Part shown: one piece after another, positions 1 through 8,558 of the stretch | How positions within the stretch are numbered: position 1 is the first letter of the stretch | How the letters are laid out: each line of letters begins with the position of its first letter | NCBI GenBank assembly: GCA_005791535.1 | Contig: SXWH01000202.1 | Location: forward strand, 1-35,550 | DNA length: 35,550 bases | Source: Verrucomicrobiaceae bacterium | GTDB lineage: Bacteria > Verrucomicrobiota > Verrucomicrobiia > Chthoniobacterales > Chthoniobacteraceae | Direction: 5' to 3' | Position numbers and translations under genes: made by a program | Notes under the pieces: model-generated | The model's database searches: none | Told to the model about the DNA's origin: nothing | Seen by the model: only the letters and a program-made list of their open reading frames with translations

Positions 1-84
1 GCGAACATCCGCGCACTCCGCACCAAACCCTACCGCCCCGCCGGCGGCTTGCCATCGCCCCGGCCCCGGCTAAACGTCGCGCTC

Positions 85-585
85 ATGAAACGCCGCATCA
101 TCTTCGCAGCCGCCCTCGGCATCCTCACCACCGTTCGCGCCGACGATGCGCCCGTCCCCGCCGCGCCCGCGCAGCCCGCTCCGGCTGACGCCAAGAAAGC
201 CGCGCAGGAAGAACTGGAGGCGAAATTCAAGAAAACCCTCACCGACGCCACCATGGTCGGCACCTGGTATCTCGTCACGGACGGCAAAGCCGGCGAGGTG
301 AAGGAGGACAAATACACCATCACCGGCGCGACCAAGCTCTTCGGCGAAAACTGGCTCATCCATGCCCGCGTCCAGTACGGCAAGTCCGACTTCGCCGCGC
401 CCTTCCCCGTGAAGGTGAAATTGGCCGGCGACACGCCCGTCATCACCGTGGACGAAGTCGGCATCCCCGGCGGCGCGAAATACTCCGCGCGCGTCCTCAT
501 CCACGGCGGCACCTACGCGGGCACGTGGTCCGGCGGCGGGCACGGCGGGCTGATGAGCGGCATCATCGTCAAAGCGAAAGAATAA
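85..585 (+). CDS. Small secreted protein of unknown function
   Basis: The protein has 166 residues. It opens with a basic n-region and hydrophobic stretch (MKRRIIFAAALGILTTVRA), a typical Sec signal peptide, so it is probably exported. A Pro/Ala-rich linker (about residues 22-42) and a short Lys/Glu-rich helix (about 45-62) follow. The rest is beta-rich, containing the segment MVGTWYLVTDGKAG and a Gly-rich end. I do not recognise the family; the fold may be a small beta-barrel or lipocalin-like sheet, which is inference. The frame stays open upstream of ATG 85, but starting there gives a clean signal peptide. Nothing certain can be said about bases 1-84, which may hold the tail of a gene outside the window. 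The next gene on this strand is 665 bp away, so it appears to be monocistronic or the last gene of an operon. Confidence 0.75.
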   Translation: MKRRIIFAAALGILTTVRADDAPVPAAPAQPAPADAKKAAQEELEAKFKKTLTDATMVGTWYLVTDGKAGEVKEDKYTITGATKLFGENWLIHARVQYGKSDFAAPFPVKVKLAGDTPVITVDEVGIPGGAKYSARVLIHGGTYAGTWSGGGHGGLMSGIIVKAKE

Positions 586-992
586 ACCCCGGCCGCCCCC
601 CGCTACTCCGGACGCGTCGTCACCGCTCCCGCGAAGCGGCACTTTTAAATCTGTGTCGCTTCGGGAGTGGTTTTAAGCCGCGAAGGGATTGCCTTTCAGG
701 CGATTTCGTAGCGCGGGCTGCTTCCTTTTTTGCGGGCTACTTTCTTCCTGGCGTCTGTCGCGCACCGATTCCCGCATCAACAGCCAGCGGAAGCCCTCAT
801 TCTTCCATTCCAACACGGCATCGAGCTGTTGTGCCAGGATGTCCGAATTTTCGGATAATGCGTAGGACGCGTCGGATGGTGCGGACACAAGTTTCATTTG
901 CGTAATGGCAATTCCAATCCACGCGTTATCTCAATAAATTGCCGCCAACAGAGAAGAAAGCAGCACGTCCACTGCATCCAGTGCCTAGATAA
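586..992. other. Intergenic stretch, no secure gene
   Basis: This is the first part of a 665-bp gap. It becomes AT-richer than its surroundings after about 850. The only reading frame of any interest is a minus-strand one at 673-897 (74 codons, ATG at 897). Its product contains AQQLDAVLEWKNEGFRWLL and a basic tail. It has no Shine-Dalgarno sequence and no recognisable family, so I do not call it as a gene. I see no convincing terminator after the gene ending at 585. Confidence 0.5.
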
Positions 993-1202
993 GCATGTAT
1001 GTCCGCCTGTGGAACCAGTCTGTCCGCGCATGGAGACAGTAATGCCGACTTTGGATTCAGTTTTACTGTATTTAAACTCAGTTTAGGTTCGGATAGACTC
1101 AGTTTTTCTAACTTAGAATTCGGTTTGACTGTCGCCCGATTCACAAGCACTGTCGCCCGATTCAGTGCGTATGACTTTATATTCAGTGATTTTTCTTCAA
1201 GT
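993..1202. repeat. Degenerate 21-bp tandem repeat array, ten units
   Basis: Units start every 21 bp: 993, 1014, 1035, 1056, 1077, 1098, 1119, 1140, 1161 and 1182. The core near each unit start reads YTCAGTTT or a variant: TTCAGTTT at 1056, CTCAGTTT at 1077 and 1098, TTCGGTTT at 1119, TTCA at 1140, 1161 and 1182. Units 993-1055 share a CAGT/TGTCCGC/TGGA variant. Two neighbouring units carry the identical 16-mer ACTGTCGCCCGATTCA (1128-1143 and 1149-1164). A 6-bp inverted repeat GCACTG/CAGTGC lies at 1147-1152 and 1162-1167. Because 21 is a multiple of 3, both strands are open and would encode heptapeptide repeats. The minus strand reads KLSLSEP, KLSLNTV, KLNPKSA in series, but it has no good start codon. 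The array ends 49 bp before the regulator start at 1251. Confidence 0.8.
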
Positions 1203-1241
1203 TGTTGCCGATTGCCGGGTGGAGCAGGTCTTTAACCGAAT

Positions 1242-1246
1242 GGAGG
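1242..1246 (+). promoter_or_regulatory. Shine-Dalgarno GGAGG of the winged-helix gene
   Basis: GGAGG lies four bases before GTG 1251 and favours this start over the internal ATG at 1362. The spacing is shorter than ideal. Confidence 0.5.
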
Positions 1247-1250
1247 CACT

Positions 1251-1643
1251 GTGAATACGGCTCAATCTGGTATTGCTGGGCCTGCATCGAGTGGAGCCGT
1301 GCTCGCTTCGGGTGGTGGCGCTCCCCTTTCCAATCAAGGGTCGGTTTTACGCGAACCGCCGATGCCTCTGAGCAAGCTTTGCTCCGTCCTGGGTGAGATG
1401 ACGCGGTGGAAGATTTTGCGCGAATTGGCAAAGGGCGAGCCGTTGCCAGTGAAGGAACTGGCGGGGCGGACGGGGCGGTCGTCCGATGTCGTGCAGAAGC
1501 ATGTGACGATGCTCAAGGAGGCGAAGATCGTGGTGCAGGGTTATGGTCGGCTTTACAAACTCGCGCCGGGCATTCAGCCGGAGCCGGGGGCGGCGGTGCT
1601 GGATTTGGGGCACTGCGTCATCCGGCTGGATTTGCCGTCGTAG
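1251..1643 (+). CDS. Winged-helix (ArsR-like) DNA-binding protein
   Basis: The protein has 130 residues. The C-terminal two thirds form a winged-helix DNA-binding domain. A first helix carries LGEMTRWKILRELAKGEPL (about residues 46-64). Helix-turn-helix positions follow in VKELAGRTGRSSDVVQKHVTMLKEAKIV (about 68-95), and then a wing ending in YGRLYKLAPG. This matches ArsR-type and related small repressors, which bind DNA as dimers. No metal-binding Cys pair is visible, so I do not call a metal sensor. The first 37 residues are Gly/Ser/Ala-rich and look disordered. GTG 1251 is preferred because of GGAGG at 1242-1246; ATG 1362 would give just the folded domain (93 residues). The ten-unit 21-bp array lies directly upstream and could be its own operator, which is inference. 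Confidence 0.75.
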   Translation: MNTAQSGIAGPASSGAVLASGGGAPLSNQGSVLREPPMPLSKLCSVLGEMTRWKILRELAKGEPLPVKELAGRTGRSSDVVQKHVTMLKEAKIVVQGYGRLYKLAPGIQPEPGAAVLDLGHCVIRLDLPS

Positions 1644-1688
1644 CCGTGGGCGGGTGGTTCTGCGTGGACGGATTTGGCGGGGGTGGGT

Positions 1689-2777
1689 ATGTCGGGGGCG
1701 ATGAAGGGTCTTAATCGCTGGCTTCCGGCTTATGTGCTCCGCAGGCGCTCGACGGTGCCGGTGGCGCGGGATGTGATGATCGCGGTGTGCGATCATTTTG
1801 AGCCGTTTCATGATGCGGACAAGGCGACGGCGCTGGCGCGGGTGAATCTTTGGCAGACGCGGCATACGGCGATGTGCAGTGTGTTTCGGGATAGCGATGG
1901 GGTGGCTCCGCGGCATTCGTTTTTTTATCCGGTGGAGCAATGGGATGCGGAGGTGTGCGGGCGGCTGGCGGACCTTTGCCACGGGACGGGGGGCGAGGCG
2001 GAGATTCATTTGCATCATGAAAATGATACGGCGGAGAATTTGCGCGCGACTTTGGTGCGGGGCCGCGATGCGCTGGCGGGGCTGGGGCTGCTTTCGCGGG
2101 ATGCGACGGGGGCGGTGCGGTATGGGTTTATCCACGGGAACTGGGCGCTGGATGATTCGCACCCGGAGGGGCGCGGGTGCGGGGTGCCGGAGGAGTTGCC
2201 GGTGTTGCGGGAGACGGGGTGTTATGGGGATTTGACGCTGCCGAGCGCGCCGAGCCCGTGTCAGGTGCGGACGATTAATTCGATTTACTACGCGAGGGAG
2301 GACGGGAAGGCGCGGTCGCACGAGCGGGGCGAGCGGGTGAAGGCGGGGCGTCCGCGGACGGACCGCGGGGATGAGCTTTTGTGCGTGCAGGGGCCGCTTT
2401 GTTTGAATTGGGAGCGGCGGAAGTTCGGGGTGTTGCCGCGGATTGAGAATAGTGATCTGACGGGGGCGAATCCGCCGACGGCGCTGCGGTTGCGGCTTTG
2501 GGAGAAGTGCCATGTGCACGTGGAGGGAAGGCCGGAGTGGGTGTTTATCAAGTTGCACACGCACGGGGCGATCGAGCGGAACAGCACGGCGCTGCTGGGC
2601 GATGCGATGCGGGATTTCCACAAGCATCTGGCGGCGCGCGCGGCGGGAGATCACAACTTCCGCTACCACTATGTGTCGGCGCGGGAGCTGGTGAATATCG
2701 TGCACGCGGCGGAGGACGGGAAGACGGGGAATCCGGGGAACTATCGGGATTACCGGTATCGGCTGGCGGGGCAGTAG
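1689..2777 (+). CDS. Polysaccharide deacetylase-like protein
   Basis: The protein has 362 residues. I see a pattern of acidic and His residues like that of NodB/CE4-type or related TIM-barrel deacetylases: CDHFEPF near residues 34-40 (Asp35, His36), EIHLHHEND near 105-113 with three His, and GFIHGNWALDD near 147-156. Near the C terminus is FIKLHTHGA, another His-rich barrel strand. These could be the metal and catalytic ligands of an enzyme removing acyl groups from a polysaccharide. There is no signal peptide, so the protein is probably cytoplasmic, as expected if it acts on precursor sugars. ATG 1689 follows a G-rich stretch; TTG 1674 and ATG 1701 are alternatives. It starts 45 bp after the winged-helix gene and may be co-transcribed with it. 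The family is inferred from motifs only and the substrate is unknown. Confidence 0.6.
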   Translation: MSGAMKGLNRWLPAYVLRRRSTVPVARDVMIAVCDHFEPFHDADKATALARVNLWQTRHTAMCSVFRDSDGVAPRHSFFYPVEQWDAEVCGRLADLCHGTGGEAEIHLHHENDTAENLRATLVRGRDALAGLGLLSRDATGAVRYGFIHGNWALDDSHPEGRGCGVPEELPVLRETGCYGDLTLPSAPSPCQVRTINSIYYAREDGKARSHERGERVKAGRPRTDRGDELLCVQGPLCLNWERRKFGVLPRIENSDLTGANPPTALRLRLWEKCHVHVEGRPEWVFIKLHTHGAIERNSTALLGDAMRDFHKHLAARAAGDHNFRYHYVSARELVNIVHAAEDGKTGNPGNYRDYRYRLAGQ

Positions 2778-2791
2778 ATGAAACGGACGCG

Positions 2792-3868
2792 CTAGCCGAC
2801 GGAGGGATAGTCGAAGAGCGAGAGCTGGTCGGTGACGCGGCGGAAGGCTGCGGCGGAGAGGGGTTCGTCGGCATCGACAAATCCGGCGCGGCGCTTGGCG
2901 ACGTCGAACAACCGGGCAAGCTGGTCGGCTGCATCGCCGCTCCCGCGCTGGCGTTCCTTGAACTTGGAGACGTTCAGCGCGCCGCCGCGGAGGTCGCGGA
3001 TACGGCCGAGGATCTTTTCTTTTTCGCCGGGACGGTGGAGCTCCAGCCATTCGCTGAAGACGGGCGCCACGGCGAGCGGGAGCCGGAGCAGGATGTAACT
3101 CGCAAACCGCGCGCCCGCCTTTTTCGCCGCAGCGAGAATGGCGGGAATCTCGTGGTCGTTCAGCCCGGGGATGACGGGCGCGACCATGACGCGAACGCGG
3201 ATGCCCGCGGCGCTGAGTTCCTCGATCGCAGCAAGCCGGCGCGAGGGTGTGCTGGCGCGGGGCTCGAGCACTTTGGCCAATGCGGGGTCGAGCGTGGTGA
3301 CGGAGATGCCGACGCCCGCGGCCTTGAACTTTGCAAGCTCGCGGAGGTGATCGATGTCGCGCGTGACGAGGTGGTTTTTCGTCACGATGCCGACGGGATT
3401 GCGAAACTCCGCGAGCACGCCGAGGCAGCCGCGGGTGATTTCCAGCCGGCGCTCGACGGGCTGGTAGCAATCGGTGACGCCGCTCATCATGATCGTCTGC
3501 GGCTTCCACGCCTTTCGCGAAAACTCGGCGCGGAGAAGCTCGGGGGCGCGCATTTTCACCATGATGCGGCTCTCGAATTCGAGCCCGGCGCTGAAGCCGA
3601 GATACTCGTGCGTCGGGCGGGCGTAGCAATAGGCGCAGCCATGCTCGCAGCCGCGGTAGGGATTGAGCCCGGCGCGGAACGGGATGTCGGGCGAGTCGTT
3701 CCACGAGATGATGCTCTGCGAGTCGTCGCGCAGAAAGACCGTGCGCAGCGGGAGCGGGTTGCCGTCGTCGTCCACGAGCGCATCGGGCTCCAGCTCGATG
3801 TGCTGGGCGACGAAACGGTTGTCGGGATTCGAGCCCGCGCCGCGGGCCGGAGGAGTGGGCGGGCGCAT
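2792..3868 (-). CDS. SPL-like radical SAM protein (PA0069/Rv2578c type)
   Basis: The protein has 358 residues. The radical SAM iron-sulfur signature C74-x3-C78-x2-C81 sits in NPYRGCEHGCAYCYARP. It is followed by a TIM-barrel core including MMSGVTDCYQPVERRLEITR, IVTKNHLVTRD, ISVTTLD and MVAPVIPGLND. These features are typical of the PA0069/Rv2578c group, relatives of spore photoproduct lyase whose substrate is unknown. The family binds a [4Fe-4S] cluster and S-adenosylmethionine and produces a 5'-deoxyadenosyl radical. The longer open frame (to 4009) runs into the neighbouring gene in a low-complexity Ser/Arg/Ala-rich stretch, so I chose ATG 3868, which keeps the conserved N-terminal part. The thioredoxin-like gene on the same strand ends 10 bp upstream, so the two are probably co-transcribed. 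Confidence 0.88.
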   Translation of the reverse strand: MRPPTPPARGAGSNPDNRFVAQHIELEPDALVDDDGNPLPLRTVFLRDDSQSIISWNDSPDIPFRAGLNPYRGCEHGCAYCYARPTHEYLGFSAGLEFESRIMVKMRAPELLRAEFSRKAWKPQTIMMSGVTDCYQPVERRLEITRGCLGVLAEFRNPVGIVTKNHLVTRDIDHLRELAKFKAAGVGISVTTLDPALAKVLEPRASTPSRRLAAIEELSAAGIRVRVMVAPVIPGLNDHEIPAILAAAKKAGARFASYILLRLPLAVAPVFSEWLELHRPGEKEKILGRIRDLRGGALNVSKFKERQRGSGDAADQLARLFDVAKRRAGFVDADEPLSAAAFRRVTDQLSLFDYPSVG

Positions 3869-3878
3869 CGACGCAGCG

Positions 3879-4478
3879 CTAGAGCGTAAAGTAGTCGGGC
3901 GCGTTGCCCGGCTTCCACTTGATGTTGCAGCCGATGCTCGGGCGTTGAACCGGATTCGGCGGCCAGCCGGCGAGGATGGCGTCGATGGCGCCGCGGAGAT
4001 CGAGGCCATTCAAAGTGCCGGAGCCCGGGCGGTCCGCGCCACGGGAAGGCCGGGAGTCGTCGAGCTGCCCGCGGTAGGCGAGGCGCATCTCGGAATCGAA
4101 AAGGAAGAAGTCCGGCGTGCAGGCCGCCGAGAAGGCCTTCGCGACTTGCTGCGTCTGGTCGTAGAGCAGCGGGAATTTAATCCCGACCTTGCGACCCATC
4201 GCCGCGAGATACACGGGCGCATCCTCGGGATACTGCTCGACGTCGTTCGACGAGATTCCGACGACGCCGACGCCCTTCGGAGCGTAGTCGTTTGCAATCT
4301 TCACCAACTCAGGAAGGACGTGAACGACGTAGGGACAATGGACGCACAGGAAAACGACGAGCAGTGCGCGCTTTTCACGGAAGTCCGACGACCGGACCGC
4401 GCGGCCCACGGACACATCCGGCAGCGCGAACTCCGGAAGCCGGGTGCCGAGCGCAAGCATGGTGGATTGAACTGCCAT
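3879..4478 (-). CDS. Thioredoxin-fold protein (AhpC/TSA type)
   Basis: The protein has 199 residues. It has the AhpC/TSA layout: LGTRLPEFALPDVSVG at the start, then a strand leading to FLCVHCPYVVHVLPEL with a CxxC pair (Cys45, Cys48), then VVGISSNDVEQYPEDAP, and the cis-proline loop ACTPDFFLFD (Cys120, Pro122). It is a probable cytoplasmic thiol oxidoreductase or peroxiredoxin-like protein; no signal peptide is visible. Many relatives have a single Cys in the NHCP position, so a full CxxC suggests real redox activity. The frame stays open far upstream, but that part is only the antisense of the esterase gene. ATG 4478 (MAVQSTMLALG) is chosen; ATG 4460 is possible. It lies 10 bp upstream of the radical SAM gene and is divergent from the esterase at 4614. 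The physiological partner is unknown. Confidence 0.85.
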   Translation of the reverse strand: MAVQSTMLALGTRLPEFALPDVSVGRAVRSSDFREKRALLVVFLCVHCPYVVHVLPELVKIANDYAPKGVGVVGISSNDVEQYPEDAPVYLAAMGRKVGIKFPLLYDQTQQVAKAFSAACTPDFFLFDSEMRLAYRGQLDDSRPSRGADRPGSGTLNGLDLRGAIDAILAGWPPNPVQRPSIGCNIKWKPGNAPDYFTL

Positions 4479-4613
4479 GATGGAATTGTCGTGCAAGCAG
4501 CGCGGCCTTTCAACGGGAAATCCGGCGATGATCAACTCCGCCACCGGGATGCACCGCAGAGGCGCTGATTTTTCGCTAGGCTTGCGGAGGAGAGTCGGAC
4601 AGCCTCCGCACCG

Positions 4614-5492
4614 ATGAAAGCCCAAGTATTTCTCGCCGCCCTGCTCTCCTTCGCTCCAGTCGCCCAATCGTTCGCCGAACCGCTGCGACTGTGGGAGGGC
4701 GATGCGCCCGGCGCACTGGGCAACGCGGAACATGATATCCCGACGCTGACCATTTATGAGCCCGCCCCCGGCAAGGCGACGGGAACGGCGATGGTCATCT
4801 GCCCCGGCGGCGGCTACGGCGGCCTCGCACCACACGAGGGCGAAGGCTACGCAAAGTATCTCGCGGAGTTCGGCGTCACGTCGTTTGTTTTGAAATACCG
4901 GCTGGGCAGCAAAGGCTACCGGCATCCCGCGATGCTCAACGACGCACAGCGCGCAATCCGCGTCGTTCGCGCCGGAGCAGAGAAATGGGGAATCAAGCGC
5001 GTGGGCATCATGGGCAGCAGCGCCGGCGGTCATCTCGCGAGCACGGCGCTCACGCATTTCGACGCCGGGAAAGCCGACGCCGCCGACCCCGTGGAGAAGC
5101 AATCCAGCCGGCCGGATTTCGGCGTCCTTTGTTACGCGGTGATCTCGATGGAGAACGGCGTGACCCATGCGGGCTCGAAGAACAATCTGCTCGGCAAAGA
5201 TCCCGACCCGGCGCTCGTGGAGTATCTCTCCAGCGAGAAGCAGGTGACGAAAGACACGCCGCCGTGCTTCGTCTGGAGCACGTGGGAGGACCCGGGCGTT
5301 TCGGTGAAGAACAGCCTCCGCTTTGTCGCCGCGCTGCAAAAGGTGCGCGTGCCGTTCGACTTTCACGTCTACCAAAAAGGCGGACACGGAATCGGCCTCG
5401 GCGACGGACGCAAAGGCAACACCGCCGAGAATGCGCATCCGTGGGCGAAGGATCTCGTCTTTTGGATGCGGCAAAACGACTGGGTGAAATGA
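4614..5492 (+). CDS. Secreted alpha/beta-hydrolase (esterase, BD-FAE/Axe-like)
   Basis: The protein has 292 residues. It begins with a Sec signal peptide (MKAQVFLAALLSFAPVAQSFA), so it is exported. The alpha/beta-hydrolase core shows an oxyanion-hole loop CPGGGYGGL (about 63-71), the nucleophile elbow GSSAGGH with Ser136, a probable acid at Asp226 in WSTWEDPGV, and the catalytic His258 in KGGHGIGLG. This arrangement is typical of bacterial feruloyl/acetyl-xylan esterases annotated as alpha/beta hydrolase or BD-FAE. These remove acetyl or feruloyl groups from plant polysaccharides. The substrate is inferred from family only. The ATG is fixed by the signal peptide. Only 10 bp separate it from the DUF58 gene downstream, so it may lead that operon, although its function looks unrelated. 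Confidence 0.88.
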   Translation: MKAQVFLAALLSFAPVAQSFAEPLRLWEGDAPGALGNAEHDIPTLTIYEPAPGKATGTAMVICPGGGYGGLAPHEGEGYAKYLAEFGVTSFVLKYRLGSKGYRHPAMLNDAQRAIRVVRAGAEKWGIKRVGIMGSSAGGHLASTALTHFDAGKADAADPVEKQSSRPDFGVLCYAVISMENGVTHAGSKNNLLGKDPDPALVEYLSSEKQVTKDTPPCFVWSTWEDPGVSVKNSLRFVAALQKVRVPFDFHVYQKGGHGIGLGDGRKGNTAENAHPWAKDLVFWMRQNDWVK

Positions 5493-5502
5493 ACCGCGCC
5501 CA

Positions 5503-6483
5503 GTGAGCGAATCGTCCGCCAATTCATGGGGCCTGTCCTCGGTGACCGCATCGCTGAAGGCGCGCCGCGCCGCAATAGCGGCCAAGGCCCCTGCTCCAAC
5601 CGGCATCCTGAACCCCGATGAACTGGAGCGTTTCGAAAACCTGCTCGTGTTCGCGAAATCCGCCGTCGAGGGTTACCTTGCGGGCCGCCACAAGTCGCCT
5701 TTCACCGGAAGCAGCGCCGAGTTTGCCGATTACAAGGAATATGCACCGGGTGATCCACTGACGCGCCTCGACTGGCGTGTTTACGGACGCACGCGGAAAC
5801 TTTTCGTGCGGCAATACGAGGACGAAACGGACATGACCGTCTACTTGCTCGTCGATGCGAGCGCATCGATGCGCTACGCGGGAACCAAGAAGCAGTCGAA
5901 GTTCCTGCTCGCTTCGCGCATTGCAGCGGCCCTCGCCTACCTGATGCACAAGCAGGCCGACAAATCGGCACTGATTCTTTTTGCCGACAAGGTGAAGACA
6001 TTCCTCGCGGCCGGCGCGACACGTCGACATCTGCACAAAATGGTGCAGGAGCTCGAGAAGACGACACCATCCGACCGCACGGGAATCGCCGGCGCACTCA
6101 CGGAAGCCGTCCCTCTTTGTAAAAAGCGCGGGCGTCTGGTGCTCATCAGCGACTTCCTCGACGACCGCACCGCGCTCTTCGATGCGCTCAGTCAATTCGT
6201 GCACAAGCGGTTCGATATCCTGCTCCTTCAGGTGCTTGATGCGGATGAGTTGAATCTCCCCGCGCGCTCCGTCGCAAAGTTCGTGGACGCCGAAACACGC
6301 GAGACCGTCGAGGTCGATGCTGACGAAATCCGCGCCGCGTACCAACGCCGTATGCGAGATGAAATCAACGCACTCGCCCGCGAGGCGGACCTTCTCCAAA
6401 TCCAGCACCGTCTTTGCGACACGGCGAATCCTTACATCGACGCGATCGAGGCCTACATGGGCTTTCGCGGGAAGCAACCATGA
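5503..6483 (+). CDS. DUF58 domain protein (VWA-like, MoxR-associated family)
   Basis: The protein has 326 residues. The DUF58 signature is clear: FTGSSAEFADYKEYAPGD (about 67-84), then LDWRVYGRTRKLFVRQYEDE (about 89-108). After that comes a von Willebrand A fold with MIDAS-like residues DASASM (Asp118, Ser120, Ser122) and the strand LVLISDFLDD. DUF58 proteins usually work with a MoxR AAA+ ATPase and BatA/VWA membrane proteins in envelope-associated complexes. No transmembrane segment is visible, so this partner should be cytoplasmic. GTG 5503 gives MSESSANSW. The stop overlaps the next start (ATGA at 6480-6483), indicating translational coupling. No MoxR gene is present within the window on either side. 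Confidence 0.9.
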   Translation: MSESSANSWGLSSVTASLKARRAAIAAKAPAPTGILNPDELERFENLLVFAKSAVEGYLAGRHKSPFTGSSAEFADYKEYAPGDPLTRLDWRVYGRTRKLFVRQYEDETDMTVYLLVDASASMRYAGTKKQSKFLLASRIAAALAYLMHKQADKSALILFADKVKTFLAAGATRRHLHKMVQELEKTTPSDRTGIAGALTEAVPLCKKRGRLVLISDFLDDRTALFDALSQFVHKRFDILLLQVLDADELNLPARSVAKFVDAETRETVEVDADEIRAAYQRRMRDEINALAREADLLQIQHRLCDTANPYIDAIEAYMGFRGKQP

Positions 6484-8558
6484 CGTTTCTGAATACCGCC
6501 ATCCTCGGGAGCTGCGTCGCGGCGGTCACCATGCCGCTCGTGATCCATTTGCTGAACAAACAGTTCCCGAAGCTGTTCGAGTTTTCATCCATCGCGCTGC
6601 TTCGCGAAACAATGGCCCAGCGCTCGCGGCTTTACAAATGGCGGCACCGCATCCTGATGGCCATGCGCACGCTTTTTCTCATCCTGCTGCTGCTGGCATT
6701 TCTAAAGCCGGTGCTGCCACGCTTCGGCGGGATCGCTTCCGGCGCGCAAGGTCGGATGGTCATCGTGGTAATCGATCACTCGCTGTCGATGGAACATACC
6801 GGAGGCGGCCAATCGGCGCGGCAGCGGGCCATCACGTCGGCAGATCAAATTCTCGCGGGCCTTTCTGCGGACGATGTATCGAATGTGATTATCGCCGGGC
6901 CAAGTGCGGGCACGTGTTTCTTTGACTGGTCGCACAATCACGCACAGGCCCGGAGCTTTGTCAGCGACTTGAAACCGGGAATGGGCGGCGCCGACTTCTC
7001 ACTCGCCAACGCGACGGCGGCACGACTCTTTGGCAAGGCCCCCGTGAATGCCGAAATTTACTACCTTTCGGACTTCCAGCGGAAAAACTGGGCGGGCGTT
7101 GATTACACCGCACTGCCGCCGTCGGTCCGGCTTTTCTGGAATCCCGCAAGCGACAGCGAGCGCGGGAATCACGCGATTCTCGCCGCGACCCCGCAGCAAG
7201 GACGCATCCTCACGGGCGACACCATTTCCATCGAAGTCGAACTCGGCAATTACTCCCCCGCCCCGTTTCAGGCACCTTTGCGTATCACCATCGACGGTGC
7301 ATCGACCTTCGAGCGCGAGGCGTTCGTGGGGCCGTGGGCATCGGCGAAAGTCGCGGTCCCAATTCCGGCGGGCGCGCCTGGACTGCATCTTTGCGAAATC
7401 ACAATTCCCGCGGACGATCTCCCGAGCGATAACCGATACCATCTCGTCCTCGAAGTCGGCGACAAGGAAGGCGTGCTGCTCGTCAGCGATTCTTCCGAAC
7501 CCGGCAACGACGCTCCGCACTACCTCCGAACTGCCTTGAATCCGTTTGAGGGCCGCGAGGGCTCGCTGAAACCGGAATTGATTCCCGGCGCTGGACTTTC
7601 CGCGGCGAAGCTTGCCGGAGTCAAAAAGGTCGTCATCGCAAAAGCAGGACCGCTTTCGGAGCGGGTCGCCACGGATCTCGCCGCATTTGTTTTCAACGGT
7701 GGCGGCGTGATGTGGTTTCTGGACGGTCCGGGCGACGTCGAATCGAATGTCGCACTGCGCAAAGCACTCGGAGGTCCGCTCCCACTCAATGTCGGTCCGC
7801 AACGAATCGCGAAACGCGCCGGCACGGACGCGCAGCAAATTGCGCGCGGCGATTTCCAGTCGAAGTTCCTGCGCATGTTTCGCGGGACGCGGCGGCAGGA
7901 TTTGAGCCTGCTGGAGTTCTACGACATCCGCGACTGTTCCGCGAACGGCACCGGCCGCGTGCTGCTGCATTTCGGCGACGACACTCCGGCGATGGCGGAA
8001 TTCGGCCACGGCCTCGGCACGATTGTGATGCTCAATTTCTCCGCCAACGAACTCTCCAGCAATCTCGCGCGGCAGCGTGCGTTCCCAGCCTGGATTCATG
8101 AGATGGTGAAATATCTATCGCCCGAGGAAACGACTCAACACTCCGCAGTAATCGGCCAGACGGTCACCGGCGAAGGATGGGCAGCCGACCTGAAGGCCGC
8201 GCCGCTCCGCGCACCGGATGGCACGCCCGCGGCGATCAAGAGCGAAGCTCTCGGCGAACGCACGGGCTTCTCGCTCGTCGCGGAATTGCCCGGATTTTAC
8301 ACGCACAAGACGACACAACTCACGCAGGCATTTGCCGTGAATCCGCCGCCTGAAGAGTCCGACCTGCGTCCGCTCGATGCCGCACAACTCCAGAAACAGA
8401 TCGGCGCGGGCACAGGTTTCGTTGTGTCCGGTCGCGATGATCTCGATGACCTCGTCCGCGGGCGTCCGCTGTGGCAGTGGTTCATCCTCGCGGCGACGGC
8501 GATGCTCGTAATGGAACTTGTTTTTCAAATGTGGATACGAAGGGTGGCGCAAACATGA
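6480..8558 (+). CDS. BatA/VWA membrane protein (aerotolerance-type N terminus)
   Basis: The protein has 692 residues. The N terminus matches the BatA aerotolerance-regulator domain: a first membrane segment (about 5-24), the motif LIHLLNKQFPKLFEFSSIALL as seen in the family (here VIHLLNKQ then FSSIALL), and a second membrane segment (about 60-76). A VWA domain follows with the MIDAS motif VVIDHSLSM (Asp99, Ser101, Ser103). A large periplasmic region then contains an Ig-like module and a class I glutamine amidotransferase-like part (FNGGGVMWFLDGPGDV). A last membrane helix (about 667-684) ends the protein. ATG 6480 overlaps the preceding stop, and its own stop overlaps the next start, so all three genes appear coupled. 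The function is envelope-linked but unproven. Confidence 0.88.
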   Translation: MTFLNTAILGSCVAAVTMPLVIHLLNKQFPKLFEFSSIALLRETMAQRSRLYKWRHRILMAMRTLFLILLLLAFLKPVLPRFGGIASGAQGRMVIVVIDHSLSMEHTGGGQSARQRAITSADQILAGLSADDVSNVIIAGPSAGTCFFDWSHNHAQARSFVSDLKPGMGGADFSLANATAARLFGKAPVNAEIYYLSDFQRKNWAGVDYTALPPSVRLFWNPASDSERGNHAILAATPQQGRILTGDTISIEVELGNYSPAPFQAPLRITIDGASTFEREAFVGPWASAKVAVPIPAGAPGLHLCEITIPADDLPSDNRYHLVLEVGDKEGVLLVSDSSEPGNDAPHYLRTALNPFEGREGSLKPELIPGAGLSAAKLAGVKKVVIAKAGPLSERVATDLAAFVFNGGGVMWFLDGPGDVESNVALRKALGGPLPLNVGPQRIAKRAGTDAQQIARGDFQSKFLRMFRGTRRQDLSLLEFYDIRDCSANGTGRVLLHFGDDTPAMAEFGHGLGTIVMLNFSANELSSNLARQRAFPAWIHEMVKYLSPEETTQHSAVIGQTVTGEGWAADLKAAPLRAPDGTPAAIKSEALGERTGFSLVAELPGFYTHKTTQLTQAFAVNPPPEESDLRPLDAAQLQKQIGAGTGFVVSGRDDLDDLVRGRPLWQWFILAATAMLVMELVFQMWIRRVAQT

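Noticed and set aside
673-897. Minus-strand 74-codon frame in the first intergenic gap
   Set aside because: There is no Shine-Dalgarno sequence, no family resemblance and no neighbour context. The amino-acid composition looks plausible, so it remains only a possibility.
1347-3704. Very long Arg/Pro-rich minus-strand frame
   Set aside because: It lies antisense to the regulator and deacetylase-like genes. Its Arg/Pro/His-rich composition is the usual artefact of GC-rich DNA.
3869-4009. Longer N terminus of the radical SAM protein
   Set aside because: It overlaps the thioredoxin-like gene and is low-complexity Ser/Ala/Arg sequence typical of an antisense or off-frame reading.
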